From the NCBI RefSeq assembly GCF_003034915.1, contig NZ_PZJX01000003.1, positions 62,001 to 126,000 on the forward strand: a stretch of 64,000 nt of DNA. Direction: 5' to 3'. The stretch is from Mesorhizobium helmanticense. GTDB taxonomy: Bacteria > Pseudomonadota > Alphaproteobacteria > Rhizobiales > Rhizobiaceae. The first letter of the stretch is position 1, and every line of letters begins with the position of its first letter. The translations under genes were made by a program, and so were the position numbers. Of the stretch, positions 26,823 to 35,589 are shown in pieces. The notes beneath the pieces are model-generated. The model had not been told where the DNA came from, did not search any database, and saw nothing but the letters and a program-made list of their open reading frames with translations.

Positions 26823-27657
26823 TCCGAACGCCTCGGATTGCCGTGGCAATGGCCAATTCACGGTTCTCCTCGGTCTCGTTGCCATCTTCATGGTGCCATG
26901 AGGCCGACAGGCAGCCGTAGGCGATGGCGTGGTCGAGAATGGCGCGGGGCGTCTGGCCGAGCGTCGTGGCGAAGATCTCGGCCATGTGCGAAATCCGCTG
27001 CTGATCAAGACAAAGATCGTCGCGGCCGAGCGGATTGTAGAACGTGTTCGCCGCGTCGAAGCCAGGATCGCCGAGAACGCCCTTCGGGTCGATCGCCAGC
27101 CAGCCGCGTGGCCCGTGCATGATGTTATCATGGTGCAGGTCGCCATGCAGCGGCCTGACATCATGCGGATTGGCCAGCAGCCGCTGGGCAGTTGCCGCCG
27201 CTTCGACATAGAGGCTGTTCCGGCCGTCGTCGCGATCGATCCTGGCCTTCTTGAACAGGCTGGCGAAGCGTTCCCTGAGTGGCTGAAGGTCTGGCGGGGC
27301 AGGGTGCCTTGACAGCGTGAACAGCCTTGCCATCACCTCGGCGGCGATCGCTGTGGCGGCGTTGTCGCCCTGCTCGTCCAGCACCCGCGACAAAAGGGTT
27401 TCGCCGGCATATTCGAGCAGCATGTTGTGGCCATCGCGAGCAAGCAGCCGCACCGCGCCTTGGCCGCGCCGCCAGGCGAGAAAATGCTCGCCGCGCAACT
27501 CGTCGGCGACGTCGTCGAAAGGTTTCAGTGCCTTGACGATCGCCGGCGAGCCGTCGGCGCGAACAACCTTCCAGATGCGGCTGGAAAAGGTCTCGGCGAT
27601 CAGCTCCGCGCCGCCGGCGAGCTTCCAGCGGCGCGGGAAGTTCGGCGTCGGACTCAA
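26812..27657 (-). CDS. APH(6)-like aminoglycoside/hydroxyurea phosphotransferase family protein
   Basis: A 281-residue kinase-like protein of the APH(6)/streptomycin 6-kinase group. Key motifs are the nucleotide-binding lysine in [10 protein letters not shown] (about 43), the catalytic loop [11 protein letters not shown] (about 169-179) and the metal-binding [14 protein letters not shown]. Chromosomal members in rhizobia have unproven substrates, so resistance should not be assumed. It follows argC on the same strand after 24 bp. Confidence 0.88.
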   Translation of the reverse strand: MSPTPNFPRRWKLAGGAELIAETFSSRIWKVVRADGSPAIVKALKPFDDVADELRGEHFLAWRRGQGAVRLLARDGHNMLLEYAGETLLSRVLDEQGDNAATAIAAEVMARLFTLSRHPAPPDLQPLRERFASLFKKARIDRDDGRNSLYVEAAATAQRLLANPHDVRPLHGDLHHDNIMHGPRGWLAIDPKGVLGDPGFDAANTFYNPLGRDDLCLDQQRISHMAEIFATTLGQTPRAILDHAIAYGCLSASWHHEDGNETEENRELAIATAIRGVRISL

Positions 27658-27681
27658 AGCCCCGAACTCAATGCCCCGAGC

Positions 27682-28614
27682 TCAATGCTTGAGGCCGAGC
27701 ATCAAATCCATGTTCTGCACCGCGGCGCCCGAAGCGCCCTTGCCGAGATTGTCATAGACCGCCAGAAGCAGCGCCTGCGCGCGTTTGTCATTGGCGAAGA
27801 CATAGACCTTCATCCGGTTGGTGCCGTTATAGGCTTCCGGATCGATCTCCGGCACGCGCTCCAGATGGGCGTAGGGCGCCACTTCGACCACACCGCCCTC
27901 GATGCCCGAGAAGTGATCGGCGATTGCCGCGTATAGCTCGGCGCCGGTCGGCACATGGTCGAGGCCGCCGAGCTGCAACGGCACCACGGTGATCATGCCT
28001 TGCGCGAAATTGCCGACCGCCGGCTGCATGATCGGATCGTGCGAGAGCTTCGCGTAAGTCCGGAGCTCCGGCACATGTTTGTGCTGCAGGGTCAGCCCAT
28101 AGGGCAGGAATTCAGATGCATCCTCGCCCTTGGCGACATAATCCTCGATCATCGGGCGGCCACCGCCGGAATAGCCCGAAATGCCGTTGACGGTGACCGG
28201 GAAATCCGGTGGCAACAGCCCGGCCGTCACCAGCGGCCGCAGCGTCGCGATCGGTCCTTGTGGCCAACAGCCCGGATTGGCGACGCGCTTCGCGCTGGCA
28301 ATCTTTTTCGCCTGGTCCCTGTCCATTTCGGCGAAACCATACTCCCACCCCTCGGCGACGCGATGCGCTGTCGAGGCGTCGATCACCTTGGTGGTGTCGT
28401 TGGCGATCAGCGAAACGCTCTCTTTCGCCGCATCGTCCGGCAGGCACAGGATCGCGACATCGGCGGCGTTGAGGAATTCAGCCCGGGCTGCCGTTTCCTT
28501 GCGGCGCTCGGTCGGGATCGAGATGATCTCCAGGTCGCCACGCTCGGCAAGCAGCGCCCGGATCTGAAGACCGGTTGTGCCATGCTCGCCGTCGATGAAG
28601 ATTTTCGGTTTCAT
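27682..28614 (-). CDS. argC: N-acetyl-gamma-glutamyl-phosphate reductase (type 2)
   Basis: A 310-residue enzyme of arginine synthesis that reduces N-acetylglutamyl phosphate to the semialdehyde. The nucleotide-binding start IFIDGEHGTTGLQIRALL and the active-site Cys116 in VANPGCWPQG mark the short type 2 form common in alphaproteobacteria. It is followed by the kinase gene and lies downstream of speB on the same strand, which fits arginine/agmatine metabolism. Confidence 0.97.
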   Translation of the reverse strand: MKPKIFIDGEHGTTGLQIRALLAERGDLEIISIPTERRKETAARAEFLNAADVAILCLPDDAAKESVSLIANDTTKVIDASTAHRVAEGWEYGFAEMDRDQAKKIASAKRVANPGCWPQGPIATLRPLVTAGLLPPDFPVTVNGISGYSGGGRPMIEDYVAKGEDASEFLPYGLTLQHKHVPELRTYAKLSHDPIMQPAVGNFAQGMITVVPLQLGGLDHVPTGAELYAAIADHFSGIEGGVVEVAPYAHLERVPEIDPEAYNGTNRMKVYVFANDKRAQALLLAVYDNLGKGASGAAVQNMDLMLGLKH

Positions 28615-28644
28615 TGCCTGATCAAAATCCCTGATATTTCAAAG

Positions 28645-29646
28645 CTATATGCCTTGTCCGTGATTCACTGCAACAGGATTGCCATTGCTCATCTCTTCAA
28701 GCCGGGCCTTTCGTTCCGCCAGCAGCCCGAGATACTGCATGGCCACCGTCGAGCCAGCGATTGCCGTTATATCGGCGTGATCATAGGCCGGCGCAACCTC
28801 CACGACATCGGCGCCGACGATGTCGATCTGGGTGAGCTGGCGCAGCACCGACAGGATCTTGGCCGAGGACGGACCGCCGGCGACCGGCGTGCCGGTGCCG
28901 GGCGCGAAGGCTGGATCGAGGCAATCGATATCGAAAGTGAGGTAGGTCTTCTTGCCGCCGGTGCGATCGACTATGGCATAGGCGATGTCGGATGCGCGCA
29001 TCTCCTCGACTTCATGGCCGTAGAGGATCTTGATGCCGAACGTTTCGGGCGCGTGGGTGCGGATGCCGATCTGGATCGAGCGGTCGGGGTCGATGATGCC
29101 TTCCTTCACCGCGCGGCCGACGAAGGAGCCGTGATCGATACGCTTGCCGTCGTCCGGCCAGGTGTCCTGGTGGGCGTCGAATTGCACCAGCGCCAGCGGC
29201 CCGTGGATGGCGGCGTGCGCCTTGAGCAGCGGCCAGGTGACGAAGTGGTCGCCACCCAGCGACAGCAGAAAGGCGCCGGATTTCAGGATTTTTGCCGCCT
29301 CGCGCTCGATCGTGCCGGGCGTCTTCTGATGATTGCCGCTGTCGAGCAGGCAATCGCCATAGTCGACCACGGCCAGATGTTCGAACAGGTCGCGCGAAAA
29401 CGGATATTGCGGATCATTGTCGAGGATGGTCGAGGCGCGGCGGATCGCCTGCGGCCCGAAACGCGCGCCAGGCCGATTGGTGACGGCGGCGTCGAAGGGG
29501 ATGCCCCACACCACCGCGTCCGCGCCCTTCACGTCCTTCGTATATTTGCGTCGCATGAACGACAGCGCGCCGGCGTAGGTCGGCTCGAAGGATGCGCCCG
29601 TCTTGGAACGAGCGGTGAAGGCGTGGTCGATGTTTTGGTTCGCCAT
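28645..29646 (-). CDS. speB: Agmatinase (ureohydrolase)
   Basis: A 333-residue ureohydrolase that splits agmatine to putrescine and urea. The binuclear manganese site is visible: SLGGDHFVTWP, QFDAHQDTWPD and TFDIDCLDPAFAPGTGTP. The N-terminal extension of about 20 residues is typical of rhizobial agmatinases. Guanidinobutyrase or another guanidino-acid hydrolase cannot be excluded. It precedes argC with a 30 bp gap. Confidence 0.92.
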   Translation of the reverse strand: MANQNIDHAFTARSKTGASFEPTYAGALSFMRRKYTKDVKGADAVVWGIPFDAAVTNRPGARFGPQAIRRASTILDNDPQYPFSRDLFEHLAVVDYGDCLLDSGNHQKTPGTIEREAAKILKSGAFLLSLGGDHFVTWPLLKAHAAIHGPLALVQFDAHQDTWPDDGKRIDHGSFVGRAVKEGIIDPDRSIQIGIRTHAPETFGIKILYGHEVEEMRASDIAYAIVDRTGGKKTYLTFDIDCLDPAFAPGTGTPVAGGPSSAKILSVLRQLTQIDIVGADVVEVAPAYDHADITAIAGSTVAMQYLGLLAERKARLEEMSNGNPVAVNHGQGI

Positions 29647-29999
29647 TACGGATCCTCGGTTTGTCGGGCTGCCACAACTACAGAACCGGCACGCAACACG
29701 CTAGTCACAGCTTGGCGATGCGGAAACGGCGGTTCGCGTGCCTCGCCAAACGGGATTGTGTCGTCATGAAGCAGACCGCTTTTCTCCTCTCGGCATGTCG
29801 CTCAGTGAACTGCTGACGTGGTTTCAGCATGATTCGATTGCAGTGGCGCGACAGCCCCCATGCTGCGCGGCCGTGCCATGCCGACACGGGATGCGTGCGC
29901 TATTTCGTGCAGCCGCGCAAAGCCCGTAGCCGGCTTCGTTCACCTGCCTGTCACGCACATCGCCTAACCGGGTTGCGATCCGGAACGGAGCGATTCTCG
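29647..29999. other. Divergent intergenic region
   Basis: Lies between speB (minus) and the phosphodiesterase gene (plus). Short frames occur on both strands but have no ribosome sites or recognisable protein features. No repeat or clear operator was seen. Confidence 0.4.
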
Positions 30000-31058
30000 A
30001 TGCGGGCTATTTGGCAAGGCCTCCTGTTTTCCGCCGCGCTGGCCGCCTCCCTTGGCCATGCCTCGGCCGGTGAAACCCATGCCAGGCAGATCCTCGATCG
30101 CTTCGAGCACGCCAACCAGTGGCGCGACCATGTGATGGTGGCCGCGCATCGCGCCGGCAGCATGCAGGCCGGCAAGACGCTTTACCCGGAAAACTCGCTC
30201 GCGGCCGTCGAGGGCTCGATCGCCATGGGCGCTGAAATCGTCGAAGTCGACATCAGGCGCTCGAAGGACGGCGAATTCGTCGTCATGCATGACAGCTGGC
30301 TCGACCGCACGACGACCTGCAAGGGCGAGGTGGTAGACTATACGCGGGCGGAACTCAGGAAATGCCGGCTGGTTGTCGAAGGCACCGGCGCCGTGTCCGG
30401 CGAAACGGTCTCGACGCTGCGCGAGATGCTGACAGCGACCAGGGACCGGATCCTCATCAACCTCGATAACAAGCTCGATGTCCAGGCTCTGCCAGGCATG
30501 ATCGCGATCGCCCGCGAGCTCGGCATGGCCGAGCAGGTGATCGTCAAGGAGAACCTGTGGAATGCCGATCGGATTGCCACGGTCAAGGCCACCATGGAGG
30601 CCATCGGCGGCGGTTTCCAGTTCATGCCGATCATCGCCGACGATGCCGTGCATGACGCCCGCTTCGCCGAAACGGTCAGTCGGGCCTTCTCGGTGCGCGC
30701 GATCGAGCTGATCAACTGGCGGGCGGGAGCCGAGACGCTGACCGAGACCGGCGGGCCGTTGTTCAGCACCCGCATGCGGGCCGTCTCGGTGCGAGGCGGC
30801 TGGCACATCTGGGCCGACACCTATGCCATCGTCAACAAACCGGGCGGGTTCCTCTCGGGTGGCCGCGGCGACGAACTGGCGGTGCTGGCCAGCCTGCCTG
30901 CCGAGACCTGGGGTTTCTGGGCCGAGCGCGGCGCCACCATCATCCAGAGCGACGAGCCGAAGGCGGCGATCGACTGGCTGGCCGCCAACGGCTACCGCAT
31001 ACCCTATACCGACGAGGCGCGGCCGGTCGAGCCGGCGAACACGGCAAGCATCAACTAG
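30000..31058 (+). CDS. Glycerophosphodiester phosphodiesterase, secreted
   Basis: A 352-residue protein with signal peptide MRAIWQGLLFSAALAASLGH (cleavage near ASA). The GDPD TIM-barrel signature is present: AAHRAGSMQAGK, the PENSLAAVEGSIAMGAEIVE metal site, VDIRRSKDGEFVVMHD and LDRTTTCKG. It releases an alcohol and glycerol-3-phosphate from glycerophosphodiesters in the periplasm. I chose ATG 30000, preceded by CGGAGCG, over the longer frame. Confidence 0.92.
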   Translation: MRAIWQGLLFSAALAASLGHASAGETHARQILDRFEHANQWRDHVMVAAHRAGSMQAGKTLYPENSLAAVEGSIAMGAEIVEVDIRRSKDGEFVVMHDSWLDRTTTCKGEVVDYTRAELRKCRLVVEGTGAVSGETVSTLREMLTATRDRILINLDNKLDVQALPGMIAIARELGMAEQVIVKENLWNADRIATVKATMEAIGGGFQFMPIIADDAVHDARFAETVSRAFSVRAIELINWRAGAETLTETGGPLFSTRMRAVSVRGGWHIWADTYAIVNKPGGFLSGGRGDELAVLASLPAETWGFWAERGATIIQSDEPKAAIDWLAANGYRIPYTDEARPVEPANTASIN

Positions 31059-31144
31059 GGGCAGCGCGGCAAGCTACCGATCTTCCCCACGTGGGGGACC
31101 GGCTTTCGCCAATCTTCAGCACTCGCTGGCCGTCGCGTCCGCCC

Positions 31145-32017
31145 TCATGCCGCCTTCGCAACGCCATCCAGATCCCTGAGTGTGTCCTCCGACAGTTCGA
31201 ACTCCGCCGCCGCCAGGTTCTCCCTGAGATGCGCGACAGACGAGGTGCCGGGGATCAAAAGGATGTTGGGCGCACGCTGCAGCAGCCAGGCCAGCGCGAC
31301 CTGCATGGGTGTGGCGCCGAGGCGCGCCGCTACACTGGACAAGGTCGACGATTGTAGCGGGCTGAAGCCGCCGAGCGGAAAGAACGGCACATAGGCGATG
31401 CCGTCGCGGGCTAGCTCGTCGATCAGTCGGTCGTCATCCCTATGCGCCAGATTGTACTGGTTCTGCACGCAGACAATTTCGACCATTCGCCGTGCTTCTT
31501 TTATCTGCGCGGCGGTGGCATTGCTCAGCCCGATGTGACGCACCAGACCTTTTTGCTGCAGCCCAGCCAGCGCCGCGACCTGTTCTTCGATCGACCCTTC
31601 TGCGGGTTCATGCACATCGAATATGATCCTGAGGTTGACCACGTCCAGCACGTCGAGCCCGAGATTGCGCAGATTGTCGTGCACGGCCTGGGTCAGCTCT
31701 TCGGGAGAGAAGGCCGGGAGCCACGCAGCATCGGCACCGCGGCGGGCGCCGACCTTGGTGACGATGGTGAGGTCGTCGGAATAGGGCGCGAGCGCTTCGC
31801 GGATGATCTGGTTGGTGACGTGCGGGCCGTAGAAGTCGCTGGTGTCGATGTGGTTCACGCCGCTTGCGACCGCCTCGCGCAACACAGCCAAGGCTGAGTC
31901 ATGATCTTTGGGCGGGCCGAAAACGCCCGGCCCCGCGAGTTGCATGGCGCCATAGCCTAGCCGTTTTACGGAGCGGTCGCCGAGAGTGAATGTGCCTGAC
32001 TTGTCGATGCTGGACAT
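31145..32017 (-). CDS. Aldo/keto reductase
   Basis: A 290-residue NADPH-dependent oxidoreductase. The barrel pattern is complete: LGYGAMQLAGPG, HIDTSDFYGPH with catalytic Asp and Tyr, TKVGARRG supplying Lys, IGLSNATAAQI, and the NADPH-binding end LIPGTSSVAHLRENLAAA. It is divergent from a LysR-family gene 95 bp away, which probably controls it. The substrate is unknown. Confidence 0.92.
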   Translation of the reverse strand: MSSIDKSGTFTLGDRSVKRLGYGAMQLAGPGVFGPPKDHDSALAVLREAVASGVNHIDTSDFYGPHVTNQIIREALAPYSDDLTIVTKVGARRGADAAWLPAFSPEELTQAVHDNLRNLGLDVLDVVNLRIIFDVHEPAEGSIEEQVAALAGLQQKGLVRHIGLSNATAAQIKEARRMVEIVCVQNQYNLAHRDDDRLIDELARDGIAYVPFFPLGGFSPLQSSTLSSVAARLGATPMQVALAWLLQRAPNILLIPGTSSVAHLRENLAAAEFELSEDTLRDLDGVAKAA

Positions 32018-32075
32018 GGTCTGTCTCCTTCGAATGATGAGGCAGAAATAGCCGCTGTGCGCTGTCCTGATAATC

Positions 32076-32108
32076 CGCTATTATCTGCACGGGTTGTGCG
32101 GAATAGCG
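32076..32108. promoter_or_regulatory. Inverted repeat between the aldo/keto reductase and LysR genes
   Basis: CGCTATT (32076-32082) and AATAGCG (32102-32108) form a 7-bp inverted repeat with a 19-bp gap in the 95-bp divergent region. This is a plausible regulator binding site; the dyad overlaps the probable LysR promoter. Confidence 0.4.
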
Positions 32109-32112
32109 AACA

Positions 32113-33021
32113 GTGAATGTCGAACTAGGTGATCTGAATGCCTTCCTGGCGGTGGCGCGCGCTGGCGGTTTTCGCGAAGGCGCGCGTGCAAGCGGCGGCA
32201 GCGCATCGGGTCTGAGCGAGGCGGTGCGCCGGCTGGAGACTCAGCTCGGGGTCAGGCTGCTCAATCGCACGACACGCAGCGTCGCCTTGACCGATGCGGG
32301 TGCCGGGTTGCTGGCGCGGCTCGGGCCCGCTTTGAACGAGGTCGAGGCGGCACTTGACGTGGTGAACGGCTTTCGCGACCGGCCGGCAGGCACGCTGCGC
32401 CTCAATGTGCCGGTCAGCGCGGTGCGGCTGGTGCTGCCGGACATCGTTCCGCGGTTTCTCGCCACCCATCCCGGTATCCGGCTTGAGATCATCGCCGAGG
32501 AGAGTTTTGTCGACGTGCTGGCGGCCGGCTGCGACGCCGGCATCCGTTACGACGAGCGGCTGGAGCAGGATATGATCGCGGTGCCGATCGGACCGCGCGT
32601 ACAGCGCTTCGCCACCGCCGCCAGCCCTGCCTATCTCGATCGCCATGGGCGGCCGCAGCATCCGAGCGATCTGCTTGGCCATGCCTGCCTGCGCGGCCGC
32701 TTCGCCAGCAGTGCGATGCCGCCATGGGAGTTCGAACGCGACGGCGAGGTGGTGCGCGTCGATCCGACAGGACCGCTTGTCGTGACCCTGGGCGGAGGGG
32801 CTGATCTCAAAGTCGATGCAGCCGTCGCCGGCACCGGCATCGTCAGTATTTTCGAGGACTGGCTTCGCCCTTACTTCGACAGCGGCGCGCTCGAGCCCGT
32901 CCTCGAACCCTGGTGGCAGAGCTTCTCGGGCCCGTTCCTCTATTATCCCGGCCGGCGCCTCGTGCCGGCGCCGTTGCGTGCATTCATCGACTTCATCAAG
33001 GCGCGAGCCAATCATGCTTGA
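32113..33021 (+). CDS. LysR-family transcriptional regulator
   Basis: A 302-residue regulator. The N-terminal winged helix is normal (LGDLNAFLAVARAGGFREGA, SGLSEAVRRLETQLGVRLLN), followed by the LysR substrate-binding domain (RLNVPVSAVRLVLPDIVP, AGCDAGIRYDE). The GTG at 32113 gives the standard N-terminus. By divergence it probably regulates the aldo/keto reductase. The effector is unknown. Confidence 0.93.
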   Translation: MNVELGDLNAFLAVARAGGFREGARASGGSASGLSEAVRRLETQLGVRLLNRTTRSVALTDAGAGLLARLGPALNEVEAALDVVNGFRDRPAGTLRLNVPVSAVRLVLPDIVPRFLATHPGIRLEIIAEESFVDVLAAGCDAGIRYDERLEQDMIAVPIGPRVQRFATAASPAYLDRHGRPQHPSDLLGHACLRGRFASSAMPPWEFERDGEVVRVDPTGPLVVTLGGGADLKVDAAVAGTGIVSIFEDWLRPYFDSGALEPVLEPWWQSFSGPFLYYPGRRLVPAPLRAFIDFIKARANHA

Positions 33022-33036
33022 AAAGGTGGGACCAAA

Positions 33037-33064
33037 GAAAAAGGCCGCCCGGAGGCGGCCTTTT
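33037..33064. terminator. Bidirectional rho-independent terminator
   Basis: AAAAAGGCCGCC and GGCGGCCTTTT pair across a CGGA loop, with A and T runs on either side. It lies between the convergent LysR and rpsI genes and should serve both. Confidence 0.9.
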
Positions 33065-33087
33065 CGAACGTTTGAGCTGCGTAGCGC

Positions 33088-33564
33088 TTAGCGCTTCGAG
33101 AACTGGAAGCTGCGGCGGGCCTTCGCCTTGCCGTACTTCTTGCGCTCGACGACGCGGCTGTCGCGGGTCAGGAAGCCGCCCTTCTTGAGCACGGCGCGCA
33201 GCGCCGGCTCGTAGTAGGTCAGCGCCTTGGAGATGCCGTGGCGCACCGCGCCGGCCTGGCCGGAGAGGCCGCCGCCGATGACGGTGGCGACGATGTCGTA
33301 CTGGCCCGAGCGGTTGGCGGCGATGATCGGCTGGTTGAGGATCATCTGCAGGACCGGACGCGCGAAATAGGACGCGAATTCCTTGTCGTTGACGACGATC
33401 TTGCCGGAGCCGGGCTTCACCCAGACGCGCGCGATGGCGTTCTTGCGCTTGCCGGTGGCATAGGCGCGGCCCGACTTGTCGAGCTTCTGGACGTGGACGG
33501 GTGCGGCCGGCTGGATGTTACCGGTTGCAGTTCCGAGTTCTGCGAGCGAGGAAAGCTCAGCCAT
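33088..33564 (-). CDS. rpsI: 30S ribosomal protein S9
   Basis: A 158-residue S9. The conserved part runs from [20 protein letters not shown] to the basic tail [17 protein letters not shown], which reaches the P-site tRNA. The 30-residue N-terminal extension is usual for alphaproteobacteria. It follows rplM with a 1-bp gap, the universal operon order. Confidence 0.99.
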   Translation of the reverse strand: MAELSSLAELGTATGNIQPAAPVHVQKLDKSGRAYATGKRKNAIARVWVKPGSGKIVVNDKEFASYFARPVLQMILNQPIIAANRSGQYDIVATVIGGGLSGQAGAVRHGISKALTYYEPALRAVLKKGGFLTRDSRVVERKKYGKAKARRSFQFSKR

Positions 33565-33565
33565 C

Positions 33566-34030
33566 TTACGAAGCCTTCTTGTTCTTGGCGTTCAGCTTGG
33601 CCACGTCGAGGGTGACGGGCTGCTGGGCGACATGCGGATGTTCCGTGCCTGCATAGACGCGGAGGTTCTTCATCTGGCGACGGCCGAGCGGGCCGCGTGG
33701 GATCATGCGTTCGACGGCCTTCTCGACGACACGCTCGGGGAAACGACCCTCGAGCAGCTGGCGCGCGGTGCGCTCCTTGACGCCGCCGGGGTGGCCGGTG
33801 TGCCAGTAATAGACCTTGTCGGTGAACTTCTTGCCGGTGAACACCACCTTGTCGGCATTGATGACGATGACGTTGTCGCCGTCGTCGACATGCGGAGTGA
33901 AGGTGGGCTTGTGCTTGCCGCGAAGATGGTTGGCGATGACAGTGGCGAGGCGGCCGACGACGAGACCCTCGGCGTCGATCAGCACCCACTTCTTCACCAC
34001 ATCCGCAGGCTTCTGCGAAAAGGTTGTCAT
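33566..34030 (-). CDS. rplM: 50S ribosomal protein L13
   Basis: A 154-residue L13 with [46 protein letters not shown] and [16 protein letters not shown] took the ATG at 34030 ([15 protein letters not shown]), which is the family start; the open frame runs further upstream but without protein features. Confidence 0.99.
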   Translation of the reverse strand: MTTFSQKPADVVKKWVLIDAEGLVVGRLATVIANHLRGKHKPTFTPHVDDGDNVIVINADKVVFTGKKFTDKVYYWHTGHPGGVKERTARQLLEGRFPERVVEKAVERMIPRGPLGRRQMKNLRVYAGTEHPHVAQQPVTLDVAKLNAKNKKAS

Positions 34031-34303
34031 GGTTCCTGCTTTCGGTTCGGACCTTCCCATTCGCGAACGACAAGGGAAGGCGTTTCTTGTTGCTTGGATT
34101 GGCGAAAAGCGCTTGCCCGTCGCCAATAACAAAACGGCGGCCTTTGTGGGCCGCTGCTTCGTGAGGGCTTATAGGGGAGGGTAGTGATTGCGTCAAGGCG
34201 CACGAGAATCGAGGTGGCAGAAAAAATGTAGCAAAAACAAAACATTAGGTAGAAGGTATTATTTTACCACATGGAGTTGGCGCCACCTCGAGGCCCGTAA
34301 GGT

Positions 34304-34702
34304 TTAATGCTTGGCCTCGATTTCCTTGCGGGCCGCACTGGAGAGGAATGCAGATCGGGTTATGCCGCGTTCGCGCGCCGCCGCATCGATTGCTCGCAAA
34401 ACACCGCGCTCGAAGGTCACGTTGGCCCTGACGACGGCGCTGTCATTGTCGATCAGTGGCACCGAGACCAGATAGCCGCCTTCTGCAAGCGCTCTGCGGA
34501 TATCCGGAAGCGCAAGGATCGCTTCATGGCTCGACGGTTCGGGAACGGGCATGTCTTCCGCCCACAATTGCAGTGCTTCAACCGCATTCGGTACGATATC
34601 TTCTGCATCGTCCGCAGCCGAAAAGCAGCCGGGAATATCCGGGAAGCGGATGCCGAAGGCACTGTCGAGGTCTTTGTCGACCAAGGCGAAATAATTCTTC
34701 AT
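34304..34702 (-). CDS. hicB: HicB-family antitoxin
   Basis: A 132-residue antitoxin. The N-terminal HicB fold is clear (NYFALVDKDLDSAFGIRFPD, IPGCFSAADDAEDIVPNAVE) and the C-terminal 45 residues (VTFERGVLRAIDAAARERG, TRSAFLSSAARKEI) form a ribbon-helix-helix DNA-binding domain. It neutralises HicA and probably represses the operon. It follows hicA by 19 bp. Confidence 0.93.
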   Translation of the reverse strand: MKNYFALVDKDLDSAFGIRFPDIPGCFSAADDAEDIVPNAVEALQLWAEDMPVPEPSSHEAILALPDIRRALAEGGYLVSVPLIDNDSAVVRANVTFERGVLRAIDAAARERGITRSAFLSSAARKEIEAKH

Positions 34703-34721
34703 TGCGTGTCTCTCGAACGTT

Positions 34722-34916
34722 TCAGATCGTCCTTATCCAGCCGGCCTGCTTGGCGATTGCGCGAGCGGTACCGGTTGGCAGATCCTTCTCGGGATGGGGG
34801 ACAATCAACACGATCGCGCCTTTGCGAAATTTGTGATGCGAGCCACGTACGGAAATCAGCTCGAACCCTTCATCCCTAAGGCGCTTCACGATCTTGCGGC
34901 TGTCACGTTCTAGCAA
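34722..34916 (-). CDS. hicA: HicA-family mRNA interferase toxin
   Basis: A 64-residue toxin of the HicA family with the dsRBD-like fold and catalytic His in RGSHHKFRKG (about 27-28), then VPHPEKDLPTGTARAIAKQ. It should cleave mRNA when free of HicB. The only start in frame is TTG at 34916, preceded by AGGTGA; the next upstream codon run ends in a stop. Confidence 0.92.
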   Translation of the reverse strand: MLERDSRKIVKRLRDEGFELISVRGSHHKFRKGAIVLIVPHPEKDLPTGTARAIAKQAGWIRTI

Positions 34917-34955
34917 CGGTCACCTATGCGCATATATATACACATTAAACGAAGA
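34917..34955 (-). promoter_or_regulatory. hicAB promoter and candidate operator
   Basis: An AT-rich stretch with TATATATA (34934-34940 area) suits a minus-strand -10 element. It overlaps the perfect 10-bp palindrome TATGCGCATA at 34925-34934, a plausible HicB operator. Confidence 0.5.
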
Positions 34956-34964
34956 ATTCAATTG

Positions 34965-35420
34965 TCAGGACGCCGCCCGCTTCGGCGGGATTGAATAGGT
35001 GCCCGTGGCATGCGCCACCGTATGTCCATCCGGCCCGGCGACGATATCGATGTCGAACACCATAAGGGTCTTGCCCAGCTTCAGGATGCGGCAATGGCCG
35101 TCGACCGGGCCGGCTTCGGCCTTTCGGACGAAATTGATGTTGAGGTTGGTGGTGACCGAAAGCGCATCCGGCCCGGCATGCGAAAGCACGCAGACATAGC
35201 CGCCAATGTCGGCCAGCGTGAACAGCGATGGGCCGGACACAGTGCCGCCGGGGCGCAGATGCCGCGCGTCGGCGTTGAGCCTCACCGTGCAGCCGCCCGG
35301 GAACACATCCAACGCCTCGTAGAAGGTGAACTGGTCGTTGAGCTGGGGATAGACGGTTGTCATCAGCGCATTGACTTCAGCCGCCGTCAGCACCGGTTTG
35401 AGATTGTCTTGGGTGGGCAT
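34965..35420 (-). CDS. PaaI-family hotdog thioesterase
   Basis: A 151-residue hotdog-fold protein. The helix and following strand (GTVSGPSLFTLADIGGYVC) and TNLNINFVRKAEAGPVDGHC are typical of the PaaI acyl-CoA thioesterase group. It is divergent from an enoyl-CoA hydratase, which suggests acyl-CoA turnover. The substrate is unknown. Confidence 0.87.
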   Translation of the reverse strand: MPTQDNLKPVLTAAEVNALMTTVYPQLNDQFTFYEALDVFPGGCTVRLNADARHLRPGGTVSGPSLFTLADIGGYVCVLSHAGPDALSVTTNLNINFVRKAEAGPVDGHCRILKLGKTLMVFDIDIVAGPDGHTVAHATGTYSIPPKRAAS

Positions 35421-35589
35421 AAGCGGTTTCCTATATGGAGCAGGTCAGGGCCCTGAGCGGCACACCTGGGCCAATTGTCGGGTTGGAGAAAACACGGCTC
35501 GTGGCTGTTCTTCAATCGGCAGCGTGCTAGTTCTTTTGTTCCATGGCCCGCGAATCCGATGCCGCAGGCCGACAAAGAGGTTGGAAAAC

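Noticed and set aside
27955..29769. 604-residue plus-strand ORF across argC and speB
   Set aside because: Shadow of two well-supported minus-strand enzymes; no domain or ribosome site.
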